Shown in pieces: positions 9,374 to 18,522 of a stretch of DNA of 64,000 bases. Numbering within the stretch: the stretch's first letter is position 1; every line of letters begins with the position of its first letter. The translations under genes and the position numbers were made by a program. The stretch covers positions 2,501 through 66,500 of the forward strand of contig CCFE01000011.1 of assembly GCA_000752035.1 (NCBI GenBank), read 5' to 3'. The stretch comes from Bacillus rubiinfantis (GTDB taxonomy: Bacteria; Bacillota; Bacilli; Bacillales; Cytobacillaceae). Under the pieces are notes generated by a model. That model saw only the letters and a program-made list of their open reading frames with translations, did not search any database and had not been told where the DNA came from.

Positions 9374-10834
9374 TCACCCAATCGACCTTCTATCCTCGAA
9401 CTCTTTATACTTCTCTTCCCAAAACTCCGCTCCGCTTATCCCTGCTTTAATTGGATCAAATACTGGATCTTTTCCGGTCTTTTTCTGTGTTTCATAGTCT
9501 TTCAGTACCTTTAATGTTGGTTTCGTTAGCAAGAGGATGGCGAAAAGACTGAGCCATGCCATCGAGCCAAAGCCGATATCACCGAGTGCCCACATCATCG
9601 ACGCTGAACGGACACTGCCGAAAAAGATCATAAGAAGCATGACGATTTTTAGAAGTGTTTTTAACCATGGAATTTCCCGTTTACCGCTCAAATAAACAAG
9701 GGTTGTTTCCGCAATATAGTAATATGCCATTAATGTTGTAAAAGCAAAGAAGAAAATGGCAATAGAAACAAACGCCGGACCAAATCCAGGAAGAACTGTT
9801 TCGACCGCCATCTGTGTATAAGCTGGTCCTGGTTCAACATTTGCCAATGATTGAACAATTGGCTCTTTACCCTCAGGAGTTACATTGTACATACCTGTAA
9901 CAAGTATCATTAAAGCCGTTGCTGTACAGACAACAATCGTGTCAATATAGACAGAAAACGCTTGCACCAAACCTTGTTTGGCAGGGTGGGTTACCTCGGC
10001 CGCTGCGGAACTATAGGTAGCCTCGCCACATCCGGCCACATTGGAGAAAATCGCTCTTCTTACTCCCCAGGCAATTGCCGAGCCAACAATACCGCCGAAA
10101 ATTTGATTTGAACCGAATGCACTAGTGAAAATTAATGAGAACATAGCAGGGACCTGGTCATAATTCATCGCTAAGACAATGAAGGTAACTACGACATAGC
10201 CAACCGCCATAAAAGGTACAATGATGTTCGAAACATTAGCGATGCGCTTTACCCCGCCAAAGATAATCGCTCCAAGCAAAATAACAAGGAAAATTCCAGT
10301 AACCGTCTTACTTAACCCAAAGGCATTCTCCATTCCTGCTGCAATACTGTTTGCCTGAACACCAGGCGTTAAGAATCCATAGGAAATCGTGACAACGATA
10401 GCCATGATGACAGCAAACCATTTAAGTTTTAAACCCTTTTCAATAAAATATGGCGTGCCGCCACGATATTCGTTTCCAACTTTACTCTTATAGACCTGCG
10501 CCATAGTTGATTCGACAAAGGCACTGGCGCCTCCTAATAACGCCATAATCCACATCCAAAAAACAGCACCAGGGCCCCCGTAAGCGATGGCTGTTGCAAC
10601 GCCGGCAATATTTCCAACCCCAACACGTCCAGATAAGGCTAAACAAAAAGCCTGAAACGAAGATATACCAGAGTCAGAGCTTTTGCCTTCAAAAAGCAAT
10701 TTAATCATTTCTTTAAAATACCGAATTTGTACAAAGCGGGTGACAATCGTGAAAAACAGACCTGCGCCCAATGCAAACACTACAAGGCCAGTACCCCAAA
10801 CTTGATTTACCAGCCAATTAATGATTCCTTCCAT
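9374..10834 (-). CDS. Alanine/glycine:cation symporter (AGCS family)
   Basis: This 486-residue polytopic membrane protein has about ten or eleven hydrophobic segments. AGCS family motifs are visible, including the N-terminal GAGLFFTIVTRFVQIRYF, the Gly-rich ALSGRVGVGNIAGVATAI and GVRRAIFSNVAGCGEA. Members import alanine or glycine, and sometimes other small amino acids, with Na+ or H+. The start at 10834 follows GAGGGGGGC. The gene lies between the aldehyde dehydrogenase of the hydroxyproline operon and the peptide importer, on the same strand, so uptake of proline- or hydroxyproline-related amino acids, or of glycine from collagen-like peptides, is a reasonable guess. The family is certain; the substrate is inferred. 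Confidence 0.95.
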   Translation of the reverse strand: MEGIINWLVNQVWGTGLVVFALGAGLFFTIVTRFVQIRYFKEMIKLLFEGKSSDSGISSFQAFCLALSGRVGVGNIAGVATAIAYGGPGAVFWMWIMALLGGASAFVESTMAQVYKSKVGNEYRGGTPYFIEKGLKLKWFAVIMAIVVTISYGFLTPGVQANSIAAGMENAFGLSKTVTGIFLVILLGAIIFGGVKRIANVSNIIVPFMAVGYVVVTFIVLAMNYDQVPAMFSLIFTSAFGSNQIFGGIVGSAIAWGVRRAIFSNVAGCGEATYSSAAAEVTHPAKQGLVQAFSVYIDTIVVCTATALMILVTGMYNVTPEGKEPIVQSLANVEPGPAYTQMAVETVLPGFGPAFVSIAIFFFAFTTLMAYYYIAETTLVYLSGKREIPWLKTLLKIVMLLMIFFGSVRSASMMWALGDIGFGSMAWLSLFAILLLTKPTLKVLKDYETQKKTGKDPVFDPIKAGISGAEFWEEKYKEFEDRRSIG

Positions 10835-10970
10835 TAAAAGCCCCCCTCGTTCTTACTTAACCAAACAAAATAAATACCGAATATTCCAAAAATAATTACT
10901 ATGAATTTTCCATAAATCACAAAAGTAGCAAGTGCCTATTCTTCCAAACTGCTAGCGTTTTGTAGCTGCA

Positions 10971-10998
10971 GGACTTCATGACTTAACGCATGAAGTCC
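10971..10998 (-). terminator. Stem-loop after the aldehyde dehydrogenase gene
   Basis: GGACTTCATG (10971-10980) pairs perfectly with CATGAAGTCC (10989-10998) across an 8-base loop. It lies 26 bp past the dehydrogenase stop. No run of U follows on either strand, so it may be a partial terminator or an RNA-processing site rather than a full stop signal. Confidence 0.5.
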
Positions 10999-11023
10999 TT
11001 GTTCCCTACCTTTTCGTAACAGC

Positions 11024-12508
11024 TTATTTTATGTTTACCCATACACATTTTACTTCTGTATAATTATCAAGTGCATACGACCCCATTTCGCGGCCGATAC
11101 CTGATTGTTTGTAGCCGCCAAAGGCTGCTGCCGGATCTTCTAGATTATAATCGTTGATCCAAACTGTGCCTGCTTTAAGTTTATTAGCAACTTGATGGGC
11201 CTTTTTAATATCCTTTGTCCAGACACCCGCAGCAAGACCATATGGTGTATTGTTTGCCCGTTTTACCACTTCATCAACTGTATCAAAAGGCATGACGACA
11301 ACAACCGGTCCAAAGATTTCTTCTTTGGCAATCAGCATATCGTCCGTGACATCAGCAAAAACAGTCGGCTGAACAAAATACCCCTTATCAGCTGCCTTGT
11401 CACCGCCCGCAGCAACTCTTGCTCCTTCTGCTTTTCCTTTTTCGATATAGTCAAGAACACGCTCAAATTGCCTTTTCGAAACAAGCGGCCCCATTTCTGT
11501 TTCTTTATCCAATCCTGTTCCCAGTTTCACTTCATTTGCACGCTTTGCCAGTTCATCAACAACCCGTTCATAATGTTTACGCTGCACAAATACTCTTGAG
11601 CCTGCGCTGCAGTTTTGGCCGTGATTATACATTATCCCGTTAAATGCCCCTGGGATTGCCTCATCCAAATCTGCATCTTCAAAAATGATATTTGGAGACT
11701 TGCCGCCAAGTTCTAGTGTGATATTCTTAATCGTCTCTGCTGCTTGGCGCATAATATATTTCCCGGTAACCGTTGAACCGGTAAAAGCTACCTTATCGAC
11801 ATCATCATGATTGACAATTGCAGCTCCTGCTGTTTGCCCGAATCCAGGGACAATATTTACGACGCCGGGAGGGAATCCTGCTTCCTGAAGCAGTCTCGCC
11901 GCATACAGTATCGATAATGGGGTTTGTTCTGCTGGCTTGAGAACAATTGTACAGCCGGTCGCCAGCGCTGCTCCCATTTTCCACGAAGCCATCGTTAATG
12001 GGTAGTTCCACGGAATAATTTGCCCTACCACACCTATTGGTTCATGTCTTGTAAAATTTAAATAATCTTTGGAAATCGGAACTGTTTGGCCAAGAATTTT
12101 TGTTGCCCAACCAGCATAATAACGAAACTGCTCAACAGTTGCCGGGATATCATCGGAAAGTGCCACAGTGTATGGTTTCCCATTATCCAATGCCTCCAGC
12201 TGCGCTAACTCCTCACGATTTTCTTCAATTAAATCAGCAAATTTATAAATTAACCGCGCTCTCTCCGCTGCACTTAAATCAGGCCATGGGCCAGATTCAA
12301 AAGCACGACGGGCAGCTTTTACGGCTACATCAATATCTTCCTCTTGCGCTTCGCTAACAACAGCAAGCACTTCTTCTGTTGCCGGATTAATCGTATCAAA
12401 TGTTTTCCCACTTACAGATGGGACGAACTTACCGTCAATAAACAGTTGGATTGGTGCTTGTAAAAATTGTTTTACTTTTGGGTTCAATTCAATTTGTGTC
12501 GTAAGCAT
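11024..12508 (-). CDS. NAD(P)-dependent aldehyde dehydrogenase, probably 2,5-dioxopentanoate (alpha-ketoglutaric semialdehyde) dehydrogenase
   Basis: This 494-residue ALDH-superfamily enzyme has general base Glu266 in LELGGK and catalytic Cys300 in GQNCSAG. The cofactor loop reads FTGSTVTGK and the oxyanion Asn is in IPWNYP. The GAGGAGG at the upstream in-frame ATG is the ribosome site for the ATG at 12508, so the five-codon longer frame is rejected. In the hydroxyproline route, the product of the DapA-family deaminase is 2,5-dioxopentanoate, which such an enzyme oxidises to 2-oxoglutarate. The deaminase gene is immediately upstream (39 bp), supporting that assignment. By sequence alone it resembles broad DhaS/betaine-type ALDHs, so the substrate is an inference from context. 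Confidence 0.85.
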   Translation of the reverse strand: MLTTQIELNPKVKQFLQAPIQLFIDGKFVPSVSGKTFDTINPATEEVLAVVSEAQEEDIDVAVKAARRAFESGPWPDLSAAERARLIYKFADLIEENREELAQLEALDNGKPYTVALSDDIPATVEQFRYYAGWATKILGQTVPISKDYLNFTRHEPIGVVGQIIPWNYPLTMASWKMGAALATGCTIVLKPAEQTPLSILYAARLLQEAGFPPGVVNIVPGFGQTAGAAIVNHDDVDKVAFTGSTVTGKYIMRQAAETIKNITLELGGKSPNIIFEDADLDEAIPGAFNGIMYNHGQNCSAGSRVFVQRKHYERVVDELAKRANEVKLGTGLDKETEMGPLVSKRQFERVLDYIEKGKAEGARVAAGGDKAADKGYFVQPTVFADVTDDMLIAKEEIFGPVVVVMPFDTVDEVVKRANNTPYGLAAGVWTKDIKKAHQVANKLKAGTVWINDYNLEDPAAAFGGYKQSGIGREMGSYALDNYTEVKCVWVNIK

Positions 12509-12547
12509 AAAATACCTCCTCATTTTTTCCAGACAGATTTTAATTGA

Positions 12548-13441
12548 TTAAGCAATCGGCGCCGCTGATAAACTCGCTAAAATGTCTTTCAACTTTTGAT
12601 CTTCCTCTGGGGTTAATCCAAGGCGAGGATGACGTGCCGGGCCACCTGCCTGCTCAAGCAAGTCCATTGCCCGCTTGACGATTTGTACATATTTCCCAGA
12701 ACCTTCAAGGAAGGCGCAGAGCGGCAGAATTTTATCGTTGATTTCCCATGCTTTCTCCACTTCTCCGTTTTGGAAGTAATTGAACATATCTGTGACATGC
12801 TTAGGAACAATATTTCCAGCAACAGAAATCCACCCCGTTGCCCCGACAAAATAGGATTCCATGACCAATTCTTCGGCACCACAGAATACTTCAAAATTCC
12901 CTTTTGCCTGTCTTGCCAAGTCTCTTGCTTTGCGGATATCGCCGCTTGATTCTTTGATTCGGGTCACATTTTCACAGTCTTTTCCAATCCGCAGCATTAG
13001 TTCCGTACTCATATCAACGCCGGAGGTAAACGGATTATTATAGAGCATGATCGGAATATCTACCGCATCCGCTACTTGTTTAAAATGAAAGTAAATTTCT
13101 TCTTCCTTCGGTTTCATATAGAATGGATTAATTATCAGCGCACAGTCAGCGCCATAAGCTTGCGCTTGTTTCGTATTTTCAATCGTCTCTTTCGTTGTTT
13201 CCGCTGCGGTTCCGACAACAACTGGAATCCGGCCGTTTACTTCCTTCATCACGACCTCAACCATTTGGAATTTTTCCTCTTTCGACAGGCTGACAAATTC
13301 CCCAGTGCTGCCGTTAATGACAATGCCGGCAACGCCTTGATTAACAAAGTAATTTACATTATTTTTAACGCCGCCCCAATCAATTTCCTGCTCCTGCGTC
13401 ATTGGTGTAATTAAAACAGGATAAGCTCCTCGTAATGTCAT
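12548..13441 (-). CDS. DapA-family lyase, probably 1-pyrroline-4-hydroxy-2-carboxylate deaminase
   Basis: This 297-residue TIM-barrel protein is of the dihydrodipicolinate synthase/N-acetylneuraminate lyase family. Schiff-base Lys163 lies in TRIKESSGD, the catalytic Tyr134 in MLYNNP, and the carboxylate-binding loop is GSTGEF (44-49). In bacterial trans-4-hydroxyproline catabolism a DapA homologue deaminates and dehydrates 1-pyrroline-4-hydroxy-2-carboxylate to 2,5-dioxopentanoate. Its position between racemase-family and aldehyde dehydrogenase genes fits that step. True DapA is less likely, since lysine-pathway genes are absent here. The start ATG follows GAGGAGG. Upstream, 72 bp separate it from the racemase-like gene, with no clear promoter. 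Confidence 0.86.
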   Translation of the reverse strand: MTLRGAYPVLITPMTQEQEIDWGGVKNNVNYFVNQGVAGIVINGSTGEFVSLSKEEKFQMVEVVMKEVNGRIPVVVGTAAETTKETIENTKQAQAYGADCALIINPFYMKPKEEEIYFHFKQVADAVDIPIMLYNNPFTSGVDMSTELMLRIGKDCENVTRIKESSGDIRKARDLARQAKGNFEVFCGAEELVMESYFVGATGWISVAGNIVPKHVTDMFNYFQNGEVEKAWEINDKILPLCAFLEGSGKYVQIVKRAMDLLEQAGGPARHPRLGLTPEEDQKLKDILASLSAAPIA

Positions 13442-13513
13442 AATCCAATTCCTCCTCTAATCTATTATTTAAGCCCGCCTTAATGGGAAATAAGACCCCC
13501 ACTGATGGAAGTA

Positions 13514-14467
13514 TCACTTTATTAAAAATCCGCTCGCTAATGGGTCCGTTGGGTCGAGGACATACGTCCCCAACGCAGTAATAAAACCGCGGCTTGACAA
13601 GGTAAACCGATAACCAGCATCAGCTTGCTTAACTTTAGAAATCATCAGTTCACTGCCAAAAATACTCTCATTAAAGAGAGGCGCATCTGCTAGTATCCTG
13701 CCTTTAGCAAGAGCACTAGTAAAGCCAGCCAGTGTCGTGCCAAATCCCGGAGAACGGACAATATAACCATCAGGCCGGAACGTAACGGTCTTGATTCTAC
13801 CTTTTTCTACCAAAGACTCATCCGCTAGAATGACACCTTTTACCGGATATTTCTCCTTTAATACACCAAGAATCATGCTGCCCCATTTCTGTATCTGGGC
13901 TAGTTCCGCTATTTCGAGATTGATAGAAAGGTCCTTCTTTTCAAAGACAGCATACAGCCCATCCGTTTCAACAAGGGTAAACGTTGCTCTTTCCTCGTCA
14001 ATGTTTAAAGGAAGGTCAGAGTCCAGTAAATGGCAAGTACAACTTTCTACTGTAACTGCAGTCACTTCTCCTTCTACCATGTTAGCAGTAACCGAAATCA
14101 TCCCTTGAAGCGTTTCAATTGTATAGGTGTTGGAATCCCGAATCTTCAATTCTCCACATTCTAATAAAGCAGTGATAACTGCGGTAATACCGCCATAATG
14201 GACAGGTATCGTCCCTTCATGATTGAAAAAAACAACGGCAGCATCTGCCTGTCGATTGATTGGCGGGACAACTAGACAGCCATTCAAGCCGGAAAACCCA
14301 CGCGGTTCTTTTAATAGCAGGTTTATCTCCTCTTTACAATTTACAGTGAACTGCCCATTCAGCTCTTCAAGCGTCTGATAGTGAAGGAGCGGCGTGTTTT
14401 GTAGGATACGAAACACTTCTCCAGCTACATGGACATCGACAGTTGAATACGTTTTTTCAAGCCTCAT
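13514..14467 (-). CDS. Proline-racemase-family paralogue lacking both catalytic cysteines
   Basis: The 317-residue protein aligns end to end with the two other racemase-family proteins here: TYSTVDVHVAGEVFR at the N-terminus, LLKEPRG near 51-57 and DPTDPLASGFLI at the C-terminus. The first active-site motif, MCGHG in active enzymes, reads VHYGG, so Cys becomes His90 in an ungapped alignment. The second, RSPCGTGTS, reads RSPGFGTTL, so Cys becomes Gly241. Neither the racemase Cys/Cys pair nor the dehydratase Cys/Thr pair is present. The start overlaps the epimerase stop (ATGA), implying coupled translation and perhaps a fixed ratio. It may be a regulatory or structural partner, or an enzyme with altered chemistry. 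The frame is intact and not obviously decaying. Confidence 0.88.
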   Translation of the reverse strand: MRLEKTYSTVDVHVAGEVFRILQNTPLLHYQTLEELNGQFTVNCKEEINLLLKEPRGFSGLNGCLVVPPINRQADAAVVFFNHEGTIPVHYGGITAVITALLECGELKIRDSNTYTIETLQGMISVTANMVEGEVTAVTVESCTCHLLDSDLPLNIDEERATFTLVETDGLYAVFEKKDLSINLEIAELAQIQKWGSMILGVLKEKYPVKGVILADESLVEKGRIKTVTFRPDGYIVRSPGFGTTLAGFTSALAKGRILADAPLFNESIFGSELMISKVKQADAGYRFTLSSRGFITALGTYVLDPTDPLASGFLIK

Positions 14468-15501
14468 TTGACGTCCTCCATTTCATGTTCCATTGGTGGA
14501 ATTAGTAAAAATCCCTCTTTCAACGGATCTTCCTCATGATAAAAGAAGCGATGCATGCCCATTACCCACGCAGACCCTGCTATCACAGTAACCACTGCTT
14601 CACAATTCTCTACAGCTGTTGTTTCAAGAATGCGTCCTCGGAATAACGAACCGACAATACTCTCATGAACAAATTCTTCGTCGATACCTATTTGTCCCTT
14701 CGCATGCATGACAGCAAGCTTTGCCGAGGTACCCGTTCCGCATGGTGAACGATCGATTCCTCCCGGTGGGACAATGACGGTGTTTTTTACATCTGCCTCT
14801 TCATGGCTAGGCTCAGTGAAAAACTCGACATGAGTTAACCCGCGAATAAATGGATATTTTGGATGGACAATCTCGGTGCAATCATTGATTGCATTACGAA
14901 TCGTAATCGCTGTTTCAATAATCTTCGCGGCATGTTCAGGTGTTAATGTTAACCCAACTGATGTCGCCTCAATAATCGCGTAAAAATTGCCGCCATAAGC
15001 AATATCCGCCTCTACCTGACCGATCCCTTCCACAAATACCGAGACAGACTTAAGCAGGAATGCTGGGATATTACAGAAAGAAACTTCTTTTGCTTTGCCG
15101 TTTTCGACGGTAATGTCTACCTCAACTAGACCGGCGGGTGTATCCAGCTTTAGAGAAGTGACAGGCTCTTGAACAGGGATCAATCCTGCTTCAACCAGCG
15201 CCGTGCAAACACCAATCGTATCATGGCCGCACATCGGCAAGTAGCCGCCCGTTTCAATATAAATAACACCGATATCTGCATCGGGATGACACGGCTCCGT
15301 CAGCAAAGCTCCAGACATCACATCATGGCCTCTTGGCTCATTCATTAGTAATTTGCGAATCCAATCGTACTCTTTTTTCATATAAAGCATTTTTTCCGAC
15401 ATTGTTTCGCCTATTAATTTTGGCAAACCGCTTAACACGGTTCGGGTCGGATTCCCGCCTGTATGGGTATCAATTGTTGTAAAAACCTTATCCGCTCTCA
15501 A
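14464..15501 (-). CDS. 4-hydroxyproline epimerase / proline racemase family enzyme
   Basis: This 345-residue proline-racemase-family enzyme has both catalytic cysteines: Cys91 in PMCGHDTIG and Cys254 in DRSPCGTGTS. MCGHDT with an adjacent D-amino-acid dehydrogenase gene is the usual arrangement for 4-hydroxyproline 2-epimerase, which converts trans-4-hydroxy-L-proline to cis-4-hydroxy-D-proline. The start ATG overlaps the stop of the FAD dehydrogenase gene by four bases (ATGA), and its own stop overlaps the next racemase-like start the same way, so three genes are translationally coupled. Proline racemase activity remains possible. Transcription is expected from the sigma-54 promoter at 16709-16725. 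Confidence 0.9.
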   Translation of the reverse strand: MRADKVFTTIDTHTGGNPTRTVLSGLPKLIGETMSEKMLYMKKEYDWIRKLLMNEPRGHDVMSGALLTEPCHPDADIGVIYIETGGYLPMCGHDTIGVCTALVEAGLIPVQEPVTSLKLDTPAGLVEVDITVENGKAKEVSFCNIPAFLLKSVSVFVEGIGQVEADIAYGGNFYAIIEATSVGLTLTPEHAAKIIETAITIRNAINDCTEIVHPKYPFIRGLTHVEFFTEPSHEEADVKNTVIVPPGGIDRSPCGTGTSAKLAVMHAKGQIGIDEEFVHESIVGSLFRGRILETTAVENCEAVVTVIAGSAWVMGMHRFFYHEEDPLKEGFLLIPPMEHEMEDVK

Positions 15502-16670
15502 CTCGTTACCACCCTTTCTTTAAAACGATTAAACGCAAGTGGCTCAATAGGGATACACGTTTCTTTTTCATTAATCAATTCTTCAATTACTTTTCCGGTA
15601 ACGGCAGCAAGGCTGATTCCATCTCCCTCATGTCCAGCAGCAATATAGAAATTCGGAATTTCCTCCACCCGCGAAACAATTGGCAAATGATCCTCTGTCC
15701 ATGGTCTTAAGCCTGCATAGGAGCGAATCACCATCATATCTGCCATCTTCGGATAAAAGCGAATGGCACGATTGGCAATGCATCGAATGATTTCGTTGTT
15801 GACCTTCGTATTGAAGCCGACAAATTCCCGGCTAGAACCAATCAGGAAGTTCTGACTTTCGGTTGGCTCAAACACCAGGGCAACCCCGTATTTTTCTGTA
15901 AGTGGGTCAACATGACGCACGCCGCCAAATTTTGATATTAAGTAACCAAACTCCATTACCTTACGACTTCCAACAAACTGCTGTCGTGAGGCGACGATAA
16001 TATGGCCTTTTCGCGGCTTAATAGGGATAGAAAGGTTCAGCATCTCACCAATTCTAGGCGCCCAAACCCCTGCTGCGTTCACTACATGGTTGGCAGTAAA
16101 ATCTCCGTTTGACGTATGTACGATAAATATGTCTTGATCCTTTTTAATTCCCCGAACTTCCGTTTGCCGAAACGCTGTTGCGCCTCTTTTTTTGGCATCC
16201 TCCAATAAGGAAAACGCAAGCAAATAGGGATTCACGGTTGAATCAGTGGCACATTCAAGTCCGCCTAATAAGTCATCAGCAAAATAGGGAGACTCCTGTC
16301 TGATATCCTCACGGTCGAGCATCCTGAACGGCAAACCAGCTGCCTTCTGACGTTCCACCCATTTTTTCGCCGCTTCCATTTCTTCATCGCTTTCACAAAC
16401 GAGAATACTGCCAGGGGCACGATATTCAAAAGAGTGGTCCAACTCTCTGCTCAGTTCATCGACTAATCGCTGGCTAACTAGCGACATCTGACTATCAAAA
16501 CCTGGATCTTTATCGATTGCTAATATATTCCCATCACAGCGCGAGGATGTTCCGCTGACAAATTCGCCTTTTTCAATAATCGTCACCTCACGGCCAGCCT
16601 TTGAAAGATAATAAGCGATAGAACAGCCTATAATCCCGCCGCCAATCACGAGAACATCACTGTGTTTCAT
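15498..16670 (-). CDS. FAD-dependent D-amino acid dehydrogenase (DAO/DadA family), probable D-hydroxyproline dehydrogenase FAD subunit
   Basis: This 390-residue DAO-family flavoprotein has an N-terminal Rossmann dinucleotide motif VIGGGIIGCSIAYYLS and a C-terminal AAGHEGDGISLAAVTG flavin contact. The family oxidises D-amino acids, glycine or sarcosine. Next to the epimerase it should oxidise cis-4-hydroxy-D-proline to 1-pyrroline-4-hydroxy-2-carboxylate. Some bacteria use a heteromeric enzyme in which such a subunit works with an FAD/NAD oxidoreductase and [2Fe-2S] subunits. Those are encoded divergently at 18576-20412, so this is probably the catalytic subunit of that complex. AAAGGTGG seven bases upstream picks the ATG at 16670 over a GTG two codons earlier. 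It is the first gene of the leftward operon. Confidence 0.88.
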   Translation of the reverse strand: MKHSDVLVIGGGIIGCSIAYYLSKAGREVTIIEKGEFVSGTSSRCDGNILAIDKDPGFDSQMSLVSQRLVDELSRELDHSFEYRAPGSILVCESDEEMEAAKKWVERQKAAGLPFRMLDREDIRQESPYFADDLLGGLECATDSTVNPYLLAFSLLEDAKKRGATAFRQTEVRGIKKDQDIFIVHTSNGDFTANHVVNAAGVWAPRIGEMLNLSIPIKPRKGHIIVASRQQFVGSRKVMEFGYLISKFGGVRHVDPLTEKYGVALVFEPTESQNFLIGSSREFVGFNTKVNNEIIRCIANRAIRFYPKMADMMVIRSYAGLRPWTEDHLPIVSRVEEIPNFYIAAGHEGDGISLAAVTGKVIEELINEKETCIPIEPLAFNRFKERVVTS

Positions 16671-16708
16671 AGGCACTCCACCTTTCGAAAAATTCTCATT
16701 CCTATTAA

Positions 16709-16725
16709 TGCAAGTAATGTGCCAA
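16709..16725 (-). promoter_or_regulatory. Sigma-54 (-24/-12) promoter of the leftward hydroxyproline operon
   Basis: The minus strand reads TTGGCAC-ATTAC-TTGCA, a full match to the consensus TGGCAC-N5-TTGCA with correct spacing. It lies about 40 bp upstream of the FAD dehydrogenase start and next to the divergent activator gene. Confidence 0.9.
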
Positions 16726-16839
16726 TTTAATAAGCTATTTACAGATTAATTAATTAAAATATTTAAAATTTTTAATCAATATGTGTATAATAAAATTTAC
16801 AGTGTTTAATTCTTTTTACATATTTTTAGGGGGGATTCT

Positions 16840-18507
16840 ATGGCCTTTTCGATTCAGTCAGTGAATGATGTCTTAAAAAGTCCACTGGTTAAAGCTGCTA
16901 ATGTCAAGAACCTTATCCAGTACCAAGGGGACTATTTTTATCGTTCCTCCGATAAAATCTTTGCTTGTAAAATCATTTATACAGATGCTCCCATCGAGGA
17001 CTTCATCGAATTATTTCAGCAGGCAGCTGTAGTTGCTGTACTTGATCACCAGCAGCAGCCCGTTGCCTGCATTACCTTCTCGCAAGTCATTGAATACCTC
17101 CACAACATGTATAAACAACTGCTTGCCTTTTATGAAACGGTAATAAGGACAACCGAATCCTCTGTTACCGCCATTGATGACAATGAATGTGTGTGCACAT
17201 GGACGAAAGGGGCAGAGAGAATTTTTTCGGTAAAAAAAGAAGACATCATCGGTAAACCAATTACTACCTTTTTTGATCGCAAAAATTTAGAAATCCTCCA
17301 AACTTTGCAAACAGGAAAAAGTATTACTGGACAGTATCACCAGCCAAGATCTGATCTGTTCGTGCTTATTAATTCCAATCCTGTCTATTTCGAGGATCGG
17401 ATTATTGGCGCGGTTGTTTCAGAAACTGATGTGACAAATCAGGTTATGCTGAATGAAAAATTATTCAACATGTCAAATGAAGTACATCGCCTAGAACAGG
17501 AGGTTGCCAAATATAAACATGCAAATGACCCGTTTCACGCCATTAAAGGAAAAAGTAAAGGTATACAACGAACCATCGAACTAGCTAGGAAAGTGTGTTC
17601 CGTAAAGTCCACTGTGCTTATTCTGGGGGAGAGCGGAGTCGGGAAAGAAGTGTTCGCCAAAGCCATTCATGACGCTAGCGAGAGCCCGGAAGCCCCGTTT
17701 ATTTCTATCAATTGTGGCGCAATCCCAGCATCGCTATTTGAAAGCGAATTGTTTGGCTATGAGCGCGGAGCTTTTTCTGGGGCAGATGCCAAAGGAAAAA
17801 AAGGAAAAATTGAATTAGCCAAAGGCGGCACCTTATTTCTTGATGAGATTGGCGAGATGCCGCTTGAAATGCAAGTGAAGATTCTTCGTGTTCTCCAGGA
17901 ACGGAAATTTTATCGAATTGGCGGTGAAAAAGAGATTGATATTGACTTCCGCGTTATTGCAGCTACGAATCGAGATTTACAAGAATTAATGCGCCAAGGA
18001 CAATTTCGCGAAGATTTATATTATCGGTTAAATGTAGTCACGCTCCATCTACCGTCTTTAAGAGAGCGGCATGAAGACATTATTGAATTGACTCATTATT
18101 TTTTGAACCACTTTTCCCTACTGTACAAACGGCCGATTCAAGAATTTCCGATGGATGTCCTCCAGCAAATGCTCCAATATGATTGGCCAGGGAATATTCG
18201 CGAACTGCGAAATACAGTTGAGCGGCTCGTTGTTTTTGCCACAGATGGTGTCATTAAAAAGGAGTATTTACCTTTTTCTACAAGACATCAACAGCGAAGC
18301 CATCAGGATAATATATTGCCCGTTAATTATGATAACGAAACTATCAGCCATATTCTGCCGCTTCAGGAGGAGATGGATGAGCACGAGAAAAAAGTTCTCG
18401 AGCGTGCTTTAAAACTGACGAACGGAAATAAATTAGAATGTGCTCGCAGACTCGGGATCACAAGAGCCACCTTATATAATCGCTTAAAGCGGCTGGGAAT
18501 GAACTAA
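16840..18507 (+). CDS. Sigma-54-dependent transcriptional activator (PAS-AAA+-Fis HTH), local hydroxyproline regulator
   Basis: The 555-residue protein has an N-terminal region of unknown fold (1-95), a PAS-like sensor (about 100-200), a coiled linker (205-228), an AAA+ domain with Walker A GESGVGKE (263-270) and Walker B LFLDEIGE, and a C-terminal Fis-type helix-turn-helix (NKLECARRLGITRATLYNRL). The sigma-54 contact loop, normally GAFTGA, is GAFSGA (310-315). It resembles PrdR-like regulators of proline metabolism. The gene lies between two operons that each carry a -24/-12 promoter, so it almost certainly activates both. The start at 16840 follows AGGGGGG. A TATAAT at 16786-16791 may be its own sigma-A -10 box, though the -35 is poor. 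The ligand is probably a hydroxyproline or proline derivative (inference). Confidence 0.93.
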   Translation: MAFSIQSVNDVLKSPLVKAANVKNLIQYQGDYFYRSSDKIFACKIIYTDAPIEDFIELFQQAAVVAVLDHQQQPVACITFSQVIEYLHNMYKQLLAFYETVIRTTESSVTAIDDNECVCTWTKGAERIFSVKKEDIIGKPITTFFDRKNLEILQTLQTGKSITGQYHQPRSDLFVLINSNPVYFEDRIIGAVVSETDVTNQVMLNEKLFNMSNEVHRLEQEVAKYKHANDPFHAIKGKSKGIQRTIELARKVCSVKSTVLILGESGVGKEVFAKAIHDASESPEAPFISINCGAIPASLFESELFGYERGAFSGADAKGKKGKIELAKGGTLFLDEIGEMPLEMQVKILRVLQERKFYRIGGEKEIDIDFRVIAATNRDLQELMRQGQFREDLYYRLNVVTLHLPSLRERHEDIIELTHYFLNHFSLLYKRPIQEFPMDVLQQMLQYDWPGNIRELRNTVERLVVFATDGVIKKEYLPFSTRHQQRSHQDNILPVNYDNETISHILPLQEEMDEHEKKVLERALKLTNGNKLECARRLGITRATLYNRLKRLGMN

Positions 18508-18522
18508 TGATAGATTTTCAAA

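Noticed and set aside
11192..11599. 135-residue plus-strand open frame
   Set aside because: Antisense shadow of the aldehyde dehydrogenase; Cys/Phe-rich with no domain.
12548..13441. True dihydrodipicolinate synthase (dapA)
   Set aside because: The catalytic residues fit the whole superfamily, and the neighbours belong to hydroxyproline catabolism rather than lysine synthesis.
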